Positions 11,090 through 21,465 of a DNA stretch of 64,000 bases are shown here, piece after piece. This stretch comes from Thinopyrum elongatum. Taxonomy: Eukaryota; Streptophyta; Magnoliopsida; Poales; Poaceae. Positions within the stretch are counted from its first letter, which is position 1. The number at the start of each line of letters is the position of its first letter. The notes under the pieces are model-generated. The model saw only the letters and a list, made by a program, of their open reading frames with translations. It made no database searches and had not been told where the DNA came from. Position numbers and translations under genes: made by a program. The stretch lies in contig CM022302.1 in NCBI GenBank assembly GCA_011799875.1, positions 306,973,048-307,037,047 on the forward strand, in the 5' to 3' direction.

Positions 11090-11760
11090 TTGGCCCAACT
11101 GGGCTCTAGCCCAGCTGGCCGGCCCACCTCCCCTCCTACCTAACCCCCACTCCCATGAAACCCTAAGCCCACTACCCCACTTCCCTCGATCCCCCTCGTG
11201 TGGATCGAGGGCAACCGCCGCCCCCGACGCCCCGCCGCCGTCGCGCGCCATCGCCCCGTTGCCATCGTCGCCGGCGGCTCGGACGCCGCCCCGTCCACAC
11301 CGCCGACGCCCATCTGCCTCCCCGAGCCCACGGCCATCCCCTGCAGCTCCTCTGTGAGGACCCCGTTTCCCCTCTCCCTCAATCTCTGTCGTCGCCGCCG
11401 CGCGACCGCGCCCGCCCCCATGCCGCTGCTCGCCGCGCCGTGACCTCGCCAGCGCCGCTGCCACTCGCCTCGCTTGCCCTGCTTCGCCGCCTGGCCCCAC
11501 CGCTCGCGCCCGCGCTCGCTGCGCCTCGCCTCGCGCCCGCCCGCGACTGCCGCCGCCCGTGCCCGCTGCTCCGCCCGCGCGCCCGCTCCTCCCTCCCGCT
11601 CGCCGCTGCCCGACGTGGCCCGGCCGGCCGGCCTTGCCGTGCCGCGCTCCGGCCTTGGCCTCGCCTCTAGTGCACGCGCGAGCGCTGGCCCGGACATGTC
11701 CGACCCCGGACAGGCACAACGCGGACATGTCCGGCTATAGCCGCTGACCACTGGGGCCCA
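11090..11760 (+). other. GC-rich block inside the LTR, not a gene
   Basis: This stretch is very GC-rich (cgccgcc/ccgcgc type microrepeats) between AT-rich flanks, and it is open in several frames on both strands. The open frames are low-complexity Ala/Arg/Pro/Gly and reflect base composition. The LARD LTRs carry a comparable block on the opposite strand (about 19860-20900 and 34950-35830), so it belongs to the LTR architecture, perhaps a transcribed leader. Confidence 0.6.
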
Positions 11761-11795
11761 GCCCCTGTTAAAAAGAAAAAAGGAAATAAAAAAAT

Positions 11796-11890
11796 AAAAC
11801 AATTAATTAGCTAATTAATTAATTAACTTAATTAATTCTTTTAGTTAACTACTTAAACTTAATTAACCTGTTAATTAACCTTAATCATTT
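11796..11890. repeat. TTAATTAA-rich palindromic patch
   Basis: Repeated 'ttaattaa' and 'ctaattaa' words alternate over about 90 bp just after the GC-rich block. A shorter AT-rich patch with 'ctaattaggttaactaatt' occurs in the LARD LTR at about 19707-19760. It is locally self-complementary; nothing more can be assigned. Confidence 0.5.
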
Positions 11891-12769
11891 GTTAATTAGG
11901 AACAGTCTATGACATGCGGGCCCCACATGTCAGTTTGACCCAGTCAACCCCCTGTTGACTGCTGATGTCATGATGACGTCAGCCCGCACTATTCTGGATA
12001 ATGTTGTTTTAATAATTTAAATAGTTTCAGAGTATTGTTTAAACTTTGAAAAATCATATAAAATAATCCGTAGCTCAGATCGAAAAACTTTGTACATGAA
12101 AGTTGCTCAGAATTTCGAGACGAATCCAAATAAACGGTCCGTTCGTCCGTCACATGTTCCTAACTATCCGAACAGGGAACCGTTCCCCTCCGGTCATCTG
12201 TCTGACAAATGTCCGGAACCGGGAAAACATTCCCGGATGGATTCCCCCTTCCTCGGTGACGTGCAACCATACGTTAGGATACACCCGGCACTGCTTATTA
12301 TCATGTCGTACATTGTGTTGCTCATGTTTGCTGTGTATTTATACTGTTTCCTCCCCCTCTTCTCTCTCGGTAGACCTTGACACCGATGTCGTCCCCGAAA
12401 CTAACGCAACTCTGGAGCCCGACGCCACCGTTGACGACCTTGCCCTTGCCGCCGAGCAACCAGGCAAGCCCCCCCCTTTGATCATCCCGATATCGCCCAT
12501 TCTAATTTCTCATGCTTGCATTAGAATTGCTGCTGCTACTGCTTTACCTATTCTGATGCATAGCCTGTTTATTGTAACCTGTTGTTGATAATTACCTGCA
12601 TATCCTAAACTGCTTAGTATAGGCTGGGTAGAGACCTATCAGTGACCCCACTTATCCCGACTGCCCCGCTGGATTATCAGAAGACCCGATCAACGGGATT
12701 GAAGACCAGACCTCGACATCGCACATCACCCCCCCTTAGTTGTAACGACACTGCAGCGTTAATATCGAG

Positions 12770-12985
12770 TGCCGAGGGTGATACCTCGTGTAGCACTTCT
12801 GATGTTAACTCTGTAGAGTAGCTATTCGGTCGTGGTCATCGAGGGTGATTCCTCCTTCACCACTTCCGGTAACGACGTTGTCGTGTAACACATCAAGTGT
12901 GAACCCATCGAGGGTGATTTCTCTGAGTTCACCTTGACGGATACATCAAGTAGGAATCCAACGAGGGTGACACCTCGGATTCCCC
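12770..12985 (+). repeat. Four spaced copies of a GAGGGTGA-YCTC motif in the LTR
   Basis: 'cgagggtgatacctcg', 'cgagggtgattcctcc', 'cgagggtgatttctct' and 'cgagggtgacacctcg' recur at about 60-70 bp steps. The array is present in the LARD LTRs in the other orientation (about 18590-18790 and 33755-33960). Even spacing and conservation in three LTRs suggest selected sites, possibly protein-binding or enhancer repeats; that is inference. Confidence 0.6.
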
Positions 12986-14439
12986 TGATGTTATGGACAC
13001 ACGGATACTTGGACTGAACTATTGTTACTTGGAAAGGCGGGTCGACCCTGAGGGGTACCCGCGTGTGATGTGAAGGCGGGTTGCCTGTATGGTGCCCGAG
13101 TGATGAATACGAGGCGCGGCCGGGCATTCTTGGCCCTTGCCGCAAGTCCTCGAGACGGGGCGATGGGGTCACATCTTTCGTGAGTCTCTGCTCGTTACCG
13201 CAAGCCCTAGTCCACTAATGATTTGGATATTTGATCCGAGCAGGCCTCTGGCATGATAGCACTAACATCACGTGGGCATAGTATGGGCGTTCTGCATCGT
13301 AGCATCAGCCGAAAGCTCTGTCAGACGTCTAGTTCAGCCTTGCGGCCGGGACGGACCGGCGCCCTCCTGGTGCCTGGCTTCACCCTGCTCGCAACGACCC
13401 GGAGTGCACAGGGCGATGGCCCAAGACCCCTGAGCGCTTAGGAAGTAGACCGGCGGGGACCTCTCTGCTGAGCTGTAGGTAGGGCTATGGTGTATCGTTT
13501 GGCCGAGGCCGGGCATGACCCAGGAAAGTGTGTCCGGCCGGAGTTAATCGAGCGTGTTGGGTAAGTTGGTGCACCCCTGCAGGGAAGAACACATCTATCG
13601 ATAGCCGGTCCTACGGTAAAGGACACTCGGAGTTGTATCATGATCGACACAACTAGACCGTGAGATGATACCTGGATATATGGCTCTGGGATTGCTTCTC
13701 GCAGGGAGTCGAGAAGGGATCTCAGGACGAGGTTGATGACTGTATGGCTCTGGGATTGCTTTCTCGCAGGGAGTCGAGAAAGGATCTCTGGGTGAGGTTG
13801 AGACTTAATGATACTGCTACATTATATTGTACTGTTCTACTCTCTTCTATTGCTGCAAGACCGCTGAAGATGCTAGTCTTCGATAGGACTAGGCTTTCCC
13901 CTCTATTCTGGCATTTCTGCAGCCCAGTCCATATATACAGCCTTCCTTTGATAATGTTGCATATGTAGTGTAGATCCTTGCTTGCTGAGTACTCACGGTT
14001 GCTTTGTTTTCTTTTCCCCCATATTAGTTGTCGTGACCAGATGACGGAGCCACTGAGACAGCTCCCCCGCCGACGATCGACTACCACTACTACCCCGAGG
14101 GTGTTTACTGCTTCGAACTTGCCGTCGACCAGGAGTAGGATCGGAGGGTCCCAGGCAGGAGGCCTGCGCCTTTCGATCGTAGTGTTTTATTTTGCCCCGC
14201 CTTTCTAAAGGCCTTTCTGTGTTTTCTTTTATATATGTACTCAGATATCTGATGCTTCCGCTGACGGTTGTACGCAAGCTTATGTATTCGAGCCCTCGAG
14301 GCCCCTGGCTTGTAATATAAAGCTTGTATGACTTTATTTATGTTTTAGAGTTGTGTTGTGTTATCTCCCGTGAGTCCTTAGGCTTGATCGTGTGCATTTG
14401 AGTGTATGATTAGTGCACGATTGAGCCGGGGGCGTCACA

Positions 14440-15576
14440 GAGGTGAGCCACGCATCGCGGGCGATGGTGTGCCCGAGACGGCGGTGGCTGGTTGGTGGTG
14501 GGCGGCGCCAGGCCGGCGCTAGCAGATGAGAGGGAATGTCGGCGATGCTCAGTGTGGCATGGGTGATCCAGCTAAAGATTTGGGCGAGCGGGAGAAACAG
14601 CAGGGGCGCGGCAGCAGCGCGATGTCAATGGCTGCAATACACGCACCCTAGCCACGTCCAGAGCACACCCGCAGGGTGTTCGATGTAATGCCAGGGTGAC
14701 CTAGGGTTTTTTTCTGCAAGGAAAACTTAACAGGATTGGAACACTAAGGATGTCAAGGCTGGTGGACATGGCTTTTTGGCATGAGGATCAAGTCCCTAAT
14801 GTAGTTGTGATAGGTATCCAAATTCTGTCATGCCTGCCAGGTGTTTGACAGTATGCCAGGGAGACCTAGAGAATTTTCTTGAGTGTGAAAATTACCAGGA
14901 TGATGCTTCATTGGATGTAGAGGAGTGTGGTGGAGTTAGTCTGGCAAAAAGAGAAACTTGATAGTGCAAGTTTTGAAGAATTTAGTTTCTGGACAGAAAC
15001 TACAGAGGAATATTTGGTGAACTAAAAAGATTCCAATGGAGCTAAAATTTTGGACTTAAGGGTTTGGTTGGAAGTACTATAAGTAAGAAAAACTTCAGAA
15101 TTTTTGGGGCAAGGAAAATTAGGGATGTAGTAGAAACTCAAATACAGGACAGTATTGGAAAGAGGTCGTTTCACTCAAAATTTGCAAAATACCAAGTTAG
15201 GTTTTTGCATAAAAGTGATATATAGGCATCACATGACCTCCCATAATTTTTGTGGAATTTAAAAATAATTATTTAAAATGGTTGCAGTGCAACAGAGGCA
15301 TTTAAAGTATTGAAAAAGCTATTAAAAGAATTGTTTTGGGCAAAATTTTATTCTGAAAATAATTCTTACTGTTATTAGACTATAATTGAAATGTTTTAAG
15401 AGAACTACCAAAGCCTCAATATTATTTCCAAAAATTGCTATATGGAGGGAAGAATTTTGAAAAACAGAAACATAAAATGGTTCTGAAATTAATAAAAGAC
15501 CTAGCAAAAATTCAAAATTTTAATTCTGGCAAAATTTTATTTAGTAAAAACATGATTACATTTTTGGGGTGTTACA
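14440..15576 (-). mobile_element. Truncated LTR of a further gypsy family
   Basis: The right edge, ...tttttggggtgttaca, is the reverse complement of TGTAACACCCCAAAAA, a typical gypsy LTR start. The left side is cut where the Tekay LTR ends (14439). No coding frame, primer site or second end is seen. The GC-rich left part and AT-rich right part mirror the composition of the other long LTRs here. A chance resemblance at the terminus is possible. Confidence 0.5.
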
Positions 15577-16800
15577 TGTCGTAGAAGTGTTCCATGACAA
15601 TACCAAAATTATCTTCACGGAAGTGTCCACTTCCATGACGATAAATGGCGCGTCATAGAAGTGTTTTCGTCAAGGGTAACCGACACATGGCATCCACCGT
15701 AACGGGTCGCCGTTAAGCTATTGGGTTCCGGTTTGGATCCGATAACCCGTTAACAGCCTCGACCCATGGGGATTTTCCACGTGTAAAATTCTCATTCGCC
15801 GGATGATCCACGTGTCAGCTCATCGTTGGGACAGATGTCATCCCTACAATGGACAGAAGACACCTATGATATGTCGACACGTGGCACAACCCAACAATGG
15901 CCCATTTAAGGTTAAAAGGTCGGCCCAGCTAAAGGCCCACCATATTTTTTCAGACACTAGTGGGCTGACCCGTTAACAGCCTGCCATGTTTTGGGTCAAA
16001 TTAAGGCCCATATCAGATCTGGCCCATTCACAGTCTGTCGTGTTTTGGGCTAAATTACGGCCCATATCAGATTAGGCCCGTTAACAAGCCACTGCTCTTT
16101 CGGGCCCATTCTAAGCCGGGTTTGTATTTCAGCCTGTTAAATGCCCGTTTACCAGTTCGGCCCGATAATAGTTCCGGCCTGTTAGCGGCCCGTGGTGCAT
16201 CTGGGCCGTTGTCGGCCCGGTTTCACTTTAGGCCATTTAACGGCCCATGCTGAAATTGGGCTATTTCTTGTCTGAAGTGACTTTAGGCCTCTTAACGGCC
16301 CGTAGTCTTCGTGGATAAATTTCAGCCCAACGTGCCTATCGGCCTGTTAATGGCACGTGTAACAGTTGGGCCTAATTACAGCCCGCGTTGCATTCGGCCT
16401 GCTTACAACCCATCTGTTAATGGCCCGTGACACAGTTGGGCCTGTGGCCCGCATTGATATCGGCCTGCTTAAAGCCCATAATTTTATTGGGCCAAAGAGG
16501 GCCTGAGATATATTTTGGCATGTTAACGACTCGTTTTCTATTTGAGCCAAACATGGGCCTAAGACAGTTTCGGCCTGTGTTGGCCCGTGAATTTTTTGGC
16601 TCAACGCTAGCCCAATCTAGTTTTTAGCCTGTTAAAAGCCCATGGTATTCTCTGGCCCAGATGGCCAGAACTTTACTCGGCCTGTTAAAGGCGGAAAACT
16701 ACTATACGTTTGGACCTGCTAATGGCCCAAGATGATTATAGGCCCATGTTTCGGCCCATATATAGCGAGTTACGGGCTGGCCTGAAGACCGACAACATTG
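15577..16800. repeat. GGCCCGTTAA-type degenerate repeat tract (CACTA-like subterminal DNA)
   Basis: It opens with 'gtcgtagaagtg' and 'cgtcatagaagtg' words and 'cacgtgtcagc', then carries some fifteen or more spaced variants of 'ggcccgttaacag' and 'cggcctgttaa' at about 50-80 bp. From memory, Triticeae CACTA elements have subterminal tracts of this kind; no terminus is visible here. It would be the left end of a transposon split by the LARD at 17124, with the rest at 36345 onward. Confidence 0.45.
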
Positions 16801-17123
16801 AGATCCGTTGAAGCTTTCGGCCTAAATTACAACATACCGACTAAGAATAAACCTAGACTATACAATAAAGAAATTACGACATATTACATCCACTGGGCAT
16901 CAAAGTTCGCCACCGGTGATAATAAAGCGCAACGAGACCGCGGATTACATACACTGGGCATCAAAGGTCGCCACCAGTGCAGATGAACGCGCCGACAAAA
17001 AATATACAAAACTGAGAGCACTTCAGAAGGAATTAGGCCTGCCCTGGAAGTGCACCACAAGCAGCAGAACAAGCTGATGAGACCTCAGTTGTGTCAACGA
17101 TAGATGCTCTAACCCTAGCTGCG
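16801..17123. other. Unassigned flank next to the LARD
   Basis: It contains a short direct repeat: 'cactgggcatcaaag..cgccacc' occurs at about 16891 and 16951 (period 60). The final ctgcg is one copy of the LARD target-site duplication. No gene is supported. It may be the 3' flank of the exon-like remnants at 36447-38205. Confidence 0.4.
17119..17123. repeat. LARD target-site duplication, left copy
   Basis: ctgcg here pairs with ctacg at 36345-36349, four of five bases equal. The spacing fits both LTR ends exactly. Confidence 0.65.
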
Positions 17124-20100
17124 TGTGACGCCCTCGGCTCAATCGTGCACTAATCATACACGCAAATGCACACGATCAAGCCTAAGGACTCACTTGAAGA
17201 TATCACAGCACAACTCTAGACACAAATTTAAAATAATACAAGCTATATATTACAAGCCAGGGGCCTCGAGGGCTCGAATACATAAGCTCGCTTACAAGCA
17301 TCAGCGGAAGCATGAGATATTTGAGTACAGATATAAAAGAAAGACAGATAGGCCTTTAAAAGGCGAGGCAAAAGAAAACACTACGATCGAAAAGGCGCAG
17401 GCCTCCTGCCTGGGACCCTCCGAACCTACTCCTGGTCGTTAGCCAACTCGTAGTAGTAACCACCCTCGGGGTAGTAGTAGCAGTCGTCGGCGGGGGCAAC
17501 TGTCTCAGGGGCTCCGTCATCTGGTTGCATCAAACCGATACGGGGAAAAGAGGAAGCAAAGCAACCATGAGTACTCATCCGAAGTACTCAGCAAACAAGG
17601 ATCTACACTACACATGCAACATTATGAAAGAAAGGCTGTATAGGTGGGCTGGGCTGCAGAAATGCCAGAATAGAGGGAAGGCCTAGTCCTATGGAAGACT
17701 AGCATCTTCATCGGTCTTGCAGCATTAGAAGAGTGTAGATTAGCTCAATATAAAGTAGTAGTAGTGTTATCAACCTCGCCCAGAGATCCTTCCTCGACTC
17801 CCTGCGAGAAAGCAATCCTAGAGCCAAACTATCCATTTCTCATCACAAGTATCCAGTTCTAGTTGTATCGATCGAGATACAACTCCGAGCGTCCGTTATC
17901 GAGGATCCGGCTATGCATAGATATTTTCTTCCCTGCAGGGGTGCACCAACTTACCCACCACGCTCGCTTAACTCCGGCCGGACACACATTTCTGGGTCAT
18001 ACTCGGCCTCGGCTAAACAACAGGCCGCAACCCGACCTAGGCTTAATAGAGAGGTCAGCACGCGAGACTAACCTATGCCCCCAGGGGTCTTGGGCCATCG
18101 CCCCGGGAACTCCTGCACGTTACGTGCACCGCCGGTGAGCAGACCTAGCAACCCCTTAATACAAGCGCGGTTGCGTTCCCAGTCCAACCCAGTGTGTGCC
18201 GCTCAGTCGCTGACCTCTAGAAAGCTTCGACTGATGTATACGACGCAGAGTGCCCATAACTGTTCCCACGTGATGGTTAGTGCTATCGGGCCAAAGGCCC
18301 ACTCGGATCAAATATCCAAATCGTTAGTGTGTTGGTAGCGTGCTGTAACGAGCAGAGACTCATGATCGATGTGACCTCGTCGCCCCGTCTCGAGGACTTG
18401 CTGCAAGGGCTAATAATGTCCGGCCGCACCTCGTATTTATCTCTCGGGTAGCCTCCAGGTCAACCCGACTCCACATCACTCGCCACTTAGGCTCGCGCGA
18501 GTACCCCTCAGGGTCGATCCGCCTTTCCAAGTAACAGTTGTAAAGTCCAAGTATCCGTGTGTCCAAACACCAGGGGGAAACCCAAGGAATCACCCTCGAT
18601 GGATTCCACCTGATGTAGTCGTCAAGGTGAACTTAGGAGGAATCACCCTCGAGGTTCACACTTAAGGTGTTGCACGACGGCGTCGTTATTGGGGAGTGGT
18701 GAAGGAGGAATCACCCTCGATGACCATGACCGAATAGCTACTCTACCGAGTTAACATCAGAAGTGCTAAATGAGGTATCACCCTCGGCACTCGATAGTAA
18801 CACTGAAGTGTCGTACAACTAAGGGGGGTGATGTGCGGTGCCGGGGCCTGGTTGTCGATCATGTTGATCGAGTCATCTGATAATCCAGCGGGGGCAACTG
18901 GGTCAAAGAGGGGTCTCTGGTGGATCTCTATCCAGCCTATAATAAGCAGGTAGGTATCAACAGCAGTTACAAAAACAGGCTATGCATCAGAGATAGGATA
19001 AATAGTAGCAGTAACAATTTCTAATGCAAGCATAAGAGAGAAAGAATAGGCGATATAGGCATGCTCAAGGGGGGGGGGGTGCTTGCCTGGAAGCTCTGCG
19101 GCAAAGGTCTGATCGTCAGGGGCGTAGTCGATCTCCGGAGCTACGTCGGTCTCAGGGACTACGTCGGTGTCGGGGTCTACCGAGAGAAAAGTAGAGGGGG
19201 AGGAAACAGATAAATACACAGCAAACATATGCAACATAGAGCATATCATGCTAACGTGCAGTGCAGGGTTGCCTAAAGACATGTCTAAATCATTTTAGTT
19301 ATTTTAGGATTAAAGTTGGAATTATTAACTGGTATATATGCACTATTCAACTATCGAAAACAGGCTAAAAGTTGCTGGTTCACCTCCGTAGAGGGTCCTG
19401 ACACGGAAACAGATGGCACGGTTGGATTCGTGGGATTTTTCTGAGCAACTTTCATGTATAAAGTTTTTCGATCCGAGCTACGGTTTATTTTCTATGAATT
19501 TTCAAAGATTTTAGCATTTTCTGGATTATATAATTAACAGAAATGAATTATTGCGTCAGCATGATGTTAGCATGAGGTCAGCAGGTCAACCGCAGCTGTT
19601 CAGGTCAAACCTGGCAGCGGGGTCCCACCTGTCATAGACAGTGGGGATAATAGGGTTTATTTAAACTAAACTGAGGTTAATTAGTAACAGGGCCCCACAT
19701 GTCGGTGGCTAATTAGGTTAACTAATTAAGTTTATTTTAGAAATTGTTTTAATTAGGTTAATTATGCGGTGGGGCCCGCATGTCATTGGCACTGGCTGCC
19801 CAGTCAGCACGTTGACTGGGTCAACCCAGTCAACGAGGCCCGTGGGGCCCGGCGTCAGTGACCCGGAGGTGGGCCTGGCCGTACCACATCGGTGCCGTCG
19901 CCGAAGCAACGCCGGCGAGGCGAAACGCGGCGGCGAGACCATGGGGGTCGTCGAAAAATGCCTACAGGGCACGGGAAAGAGCGTGGCTAGGCGCGTTCGA
20001 ACGACCACTCGACCGCGCATCGAATGGTGGTGGTCGGAGCGGCTAGGGTGGCCGGAGCTGGGAGCTACAGCGTCGCCGGCGGCGACACGCTCGGGTGAGC

Positions 20101-21428
20101 TACGGCGAAGGCGATGCGGTGCGTTAGCGAGTGAACTGAGAGGCTGGGCAAGGCGTACACGTTGCGGCGAGGCCAACGGTCGCGAGCCCGTGACCATTTG
20201 GTCACCGGAAGCACGTCGGCGGCGAGCGGAGGCGGCGACGCGTTCGGGCGCTCGTCGAGGTAGGCGCTAAGGGGCACAGGGAGGGAAGCAAGTGGCACAG
20301 GCGGCCTCAGCGAGCGGCCCTAAGCACGCTCATGTGCTCGGGTGAGCATGACGATGCCCACAGCGACGGCGGCGAGCTATGCGGTGGAGCTGCGTTCGAG
20401 CGGCGATGGCAACGGTGGCTACGGTGACGGAAACGCATGGGAGAGGGAGGGGAACATCGCGTGGGCTTACAGTGAGCCTGTAGGTGTGCTTAAGCGGGCT
20501 CGGGGAAGATCGACGGCGACGAATCGGCGACGGAGGTGAAGACGGCCGTAGGGGAAGAAGAGGTTGCCGGGCTCGCTGCGGTGGCTCCCGGCTTGCGCTG
20601 GTCGGAGCATATGACGTAGTCGATGACGGCGGTTTGATCCGGCACGACGGAGAGGCCTCGCGGTGGCGGTGGCCACGGGATCGATGGCGAACGGCGACGG
20701 CCACGTCGGAAGAGGTGGAGAGCGAGCGAGAGAGAGCGAAAGGAGGGACGAGTGGATAAGGACGGAGGGAAGAGGCCGAGGGGGGGGGTCCTTATCCCCT
20801 CCTCGCCTCGGTGGCGTCGTCGTGTCGTCGTCTCGTCGGCGGGCGTGCGCGCAGCCACGGGTGCGGCGACAGCGCGCGCGAGAGAGAAGAGAGGATGGAG
20901 AGGTGGGCCGGTTGGGCTGGGCCACGGGCACTGTGCACTTAGGCCCAGTGCACAGTGGCATTTCTTCTTTTCCCATTTTGTTTTTTTGTTTTTCTTTTTC
21001 AGAAGTGTTTTTGAATTAAAATGAGCTGCCAAATGATTTTGTATAAATGTGAAACTTGGTCACATAAATACAATGGATTATTCCCCATTGCCTCAAAAAG
21101 TTTGGGCAATTTAGGAATCCTTTTGAATTTTTCAAAAATGAATATGGCATTTAAAGTGCTGTTTTGGCACTGCTTCAAATGCTTTGGCCCACTTTGACTT
21201 GATGGTGATGTTGTTTTCCTTAACAACAAATTGTTTTGGAATATTTGCTAAATAATGAACATTTTTGCAGCAATATTTGAGCAACGTCAAATTGCACTTT
21301 GAATTTGAATTGAATTCAGAGAAGGAATTTGAAATGAGATATTTAACCACTGTGATTAATCAATGCAAATGATGATGACTTGGCATGATCATAAGGGATT
21401 ATTGTGGTGTGAGACTGGGGAAGTTACA
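17124..21428 (-). mobile_element. LARD 3' LTR (4305 bp, complete)
   Basis: On the plus strand it runs TGTGACGCCCTCGG to GGGGAAGTTACA; on the minus strand that is TGTAACTTCCCC to GGGCGTCACA. It carries the GAGGGTGA array (18590-18790), a GC-rich block (about 19860-20900), and an AT-rich end. It keeps about 250-280 bp near 19770-20050 that the partner LTR has lost. Confidence 0.9.
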
Positions 21429-21441
21429 AATCTCCTCCACT
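21429..21441 (-). other. LARD polypurine tract
   Basis: On the minus strand AGTGGAGGAGATT abuts the LTR start TGTAACTTCC. It differs by one base from the tract of the coding Tekay element. Confidence 0.75.
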
Positions 21442-21446
21442 ACAAG

Positions 21447-21465
21447 AAATCTCGTCCCGAGATTT
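21447..21465 (-). promoter_or_regulatory. Hairpin upstream of LARD polypurine tract
   Basis: A perfect 8-bp stem, aaatctcg / cgagattt, has a 3-base loop. It is the counterpart of 10599-10617; the third pair of the stem is A-T here and T-A there, so both arms changed together. The sequence between stem and tract is also kept. Confidence 0.55.

Larger units (their letters stand above)
6301..14439 (+). mobile_element. Chromodomain Ty3/gypsy (Tekay-type) element, 5' truncated
   Basis: The plus-strand internal region starts inside gag at 6301, with no 5' LTR or leader, and runs through pol to a polypurine tract and one full LTR (10637-14439). The order is gag, protease, RT, RNase H, integrase, chromodomain, which is the chromovirus order. 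The left junction is fused to the broken gypsy tail at 6298-6300, so a deletion removed the 5' ends of both neighbours. The LTR is related to those of the LARD at 17124-36344. Confidence 0.85.
10637..14439 (+). mobile_element. 3' LTR of the Tekay-type element (3.8 kb)
   Basis: It runs from TGTAACGCCCGG to GGGGCGTCACA. Its last ~2.1 kb is clearly related to the minus-strand LTRs at 17124 and 24354: the terminal 'gcttgatcgtgtgcat' region, the 'gcccctggcttgtaat' segment and the 'ccaggcaggaggcctgcgcc' segment all recur. The first kilobase differs. It contains an AT-rich start, a GC-rich block (11090-11760), a TTAATTAA-rich patch and the regular GAGGGTGA array. No LTR partner is left on the 5' side. 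Confidence 0.88.

Noticed and set aside
11050..11800. Long overlapping open frames on both strands in the GC-rich LTR block
   Set aside because: They are Ala/Arg/Pro/Gly low complexity, open in several frames at once, and sit inside an LTR. Base composition explains them.
15577..16800. Regular short repeats that could suggest a CRISPR-like array
   Set aside because: Repeats are degenerate, unevenly spaced and in a plant nuclear context. They fit transposon subterminal repeats.
19700..21030. Open frames of 90-180 residues in the LARD LTR
   Set aside because: This is the same GC-rich composition effect. The matching LTR at 34950-35940 has different frame lengths, so no coding constraint is seen.
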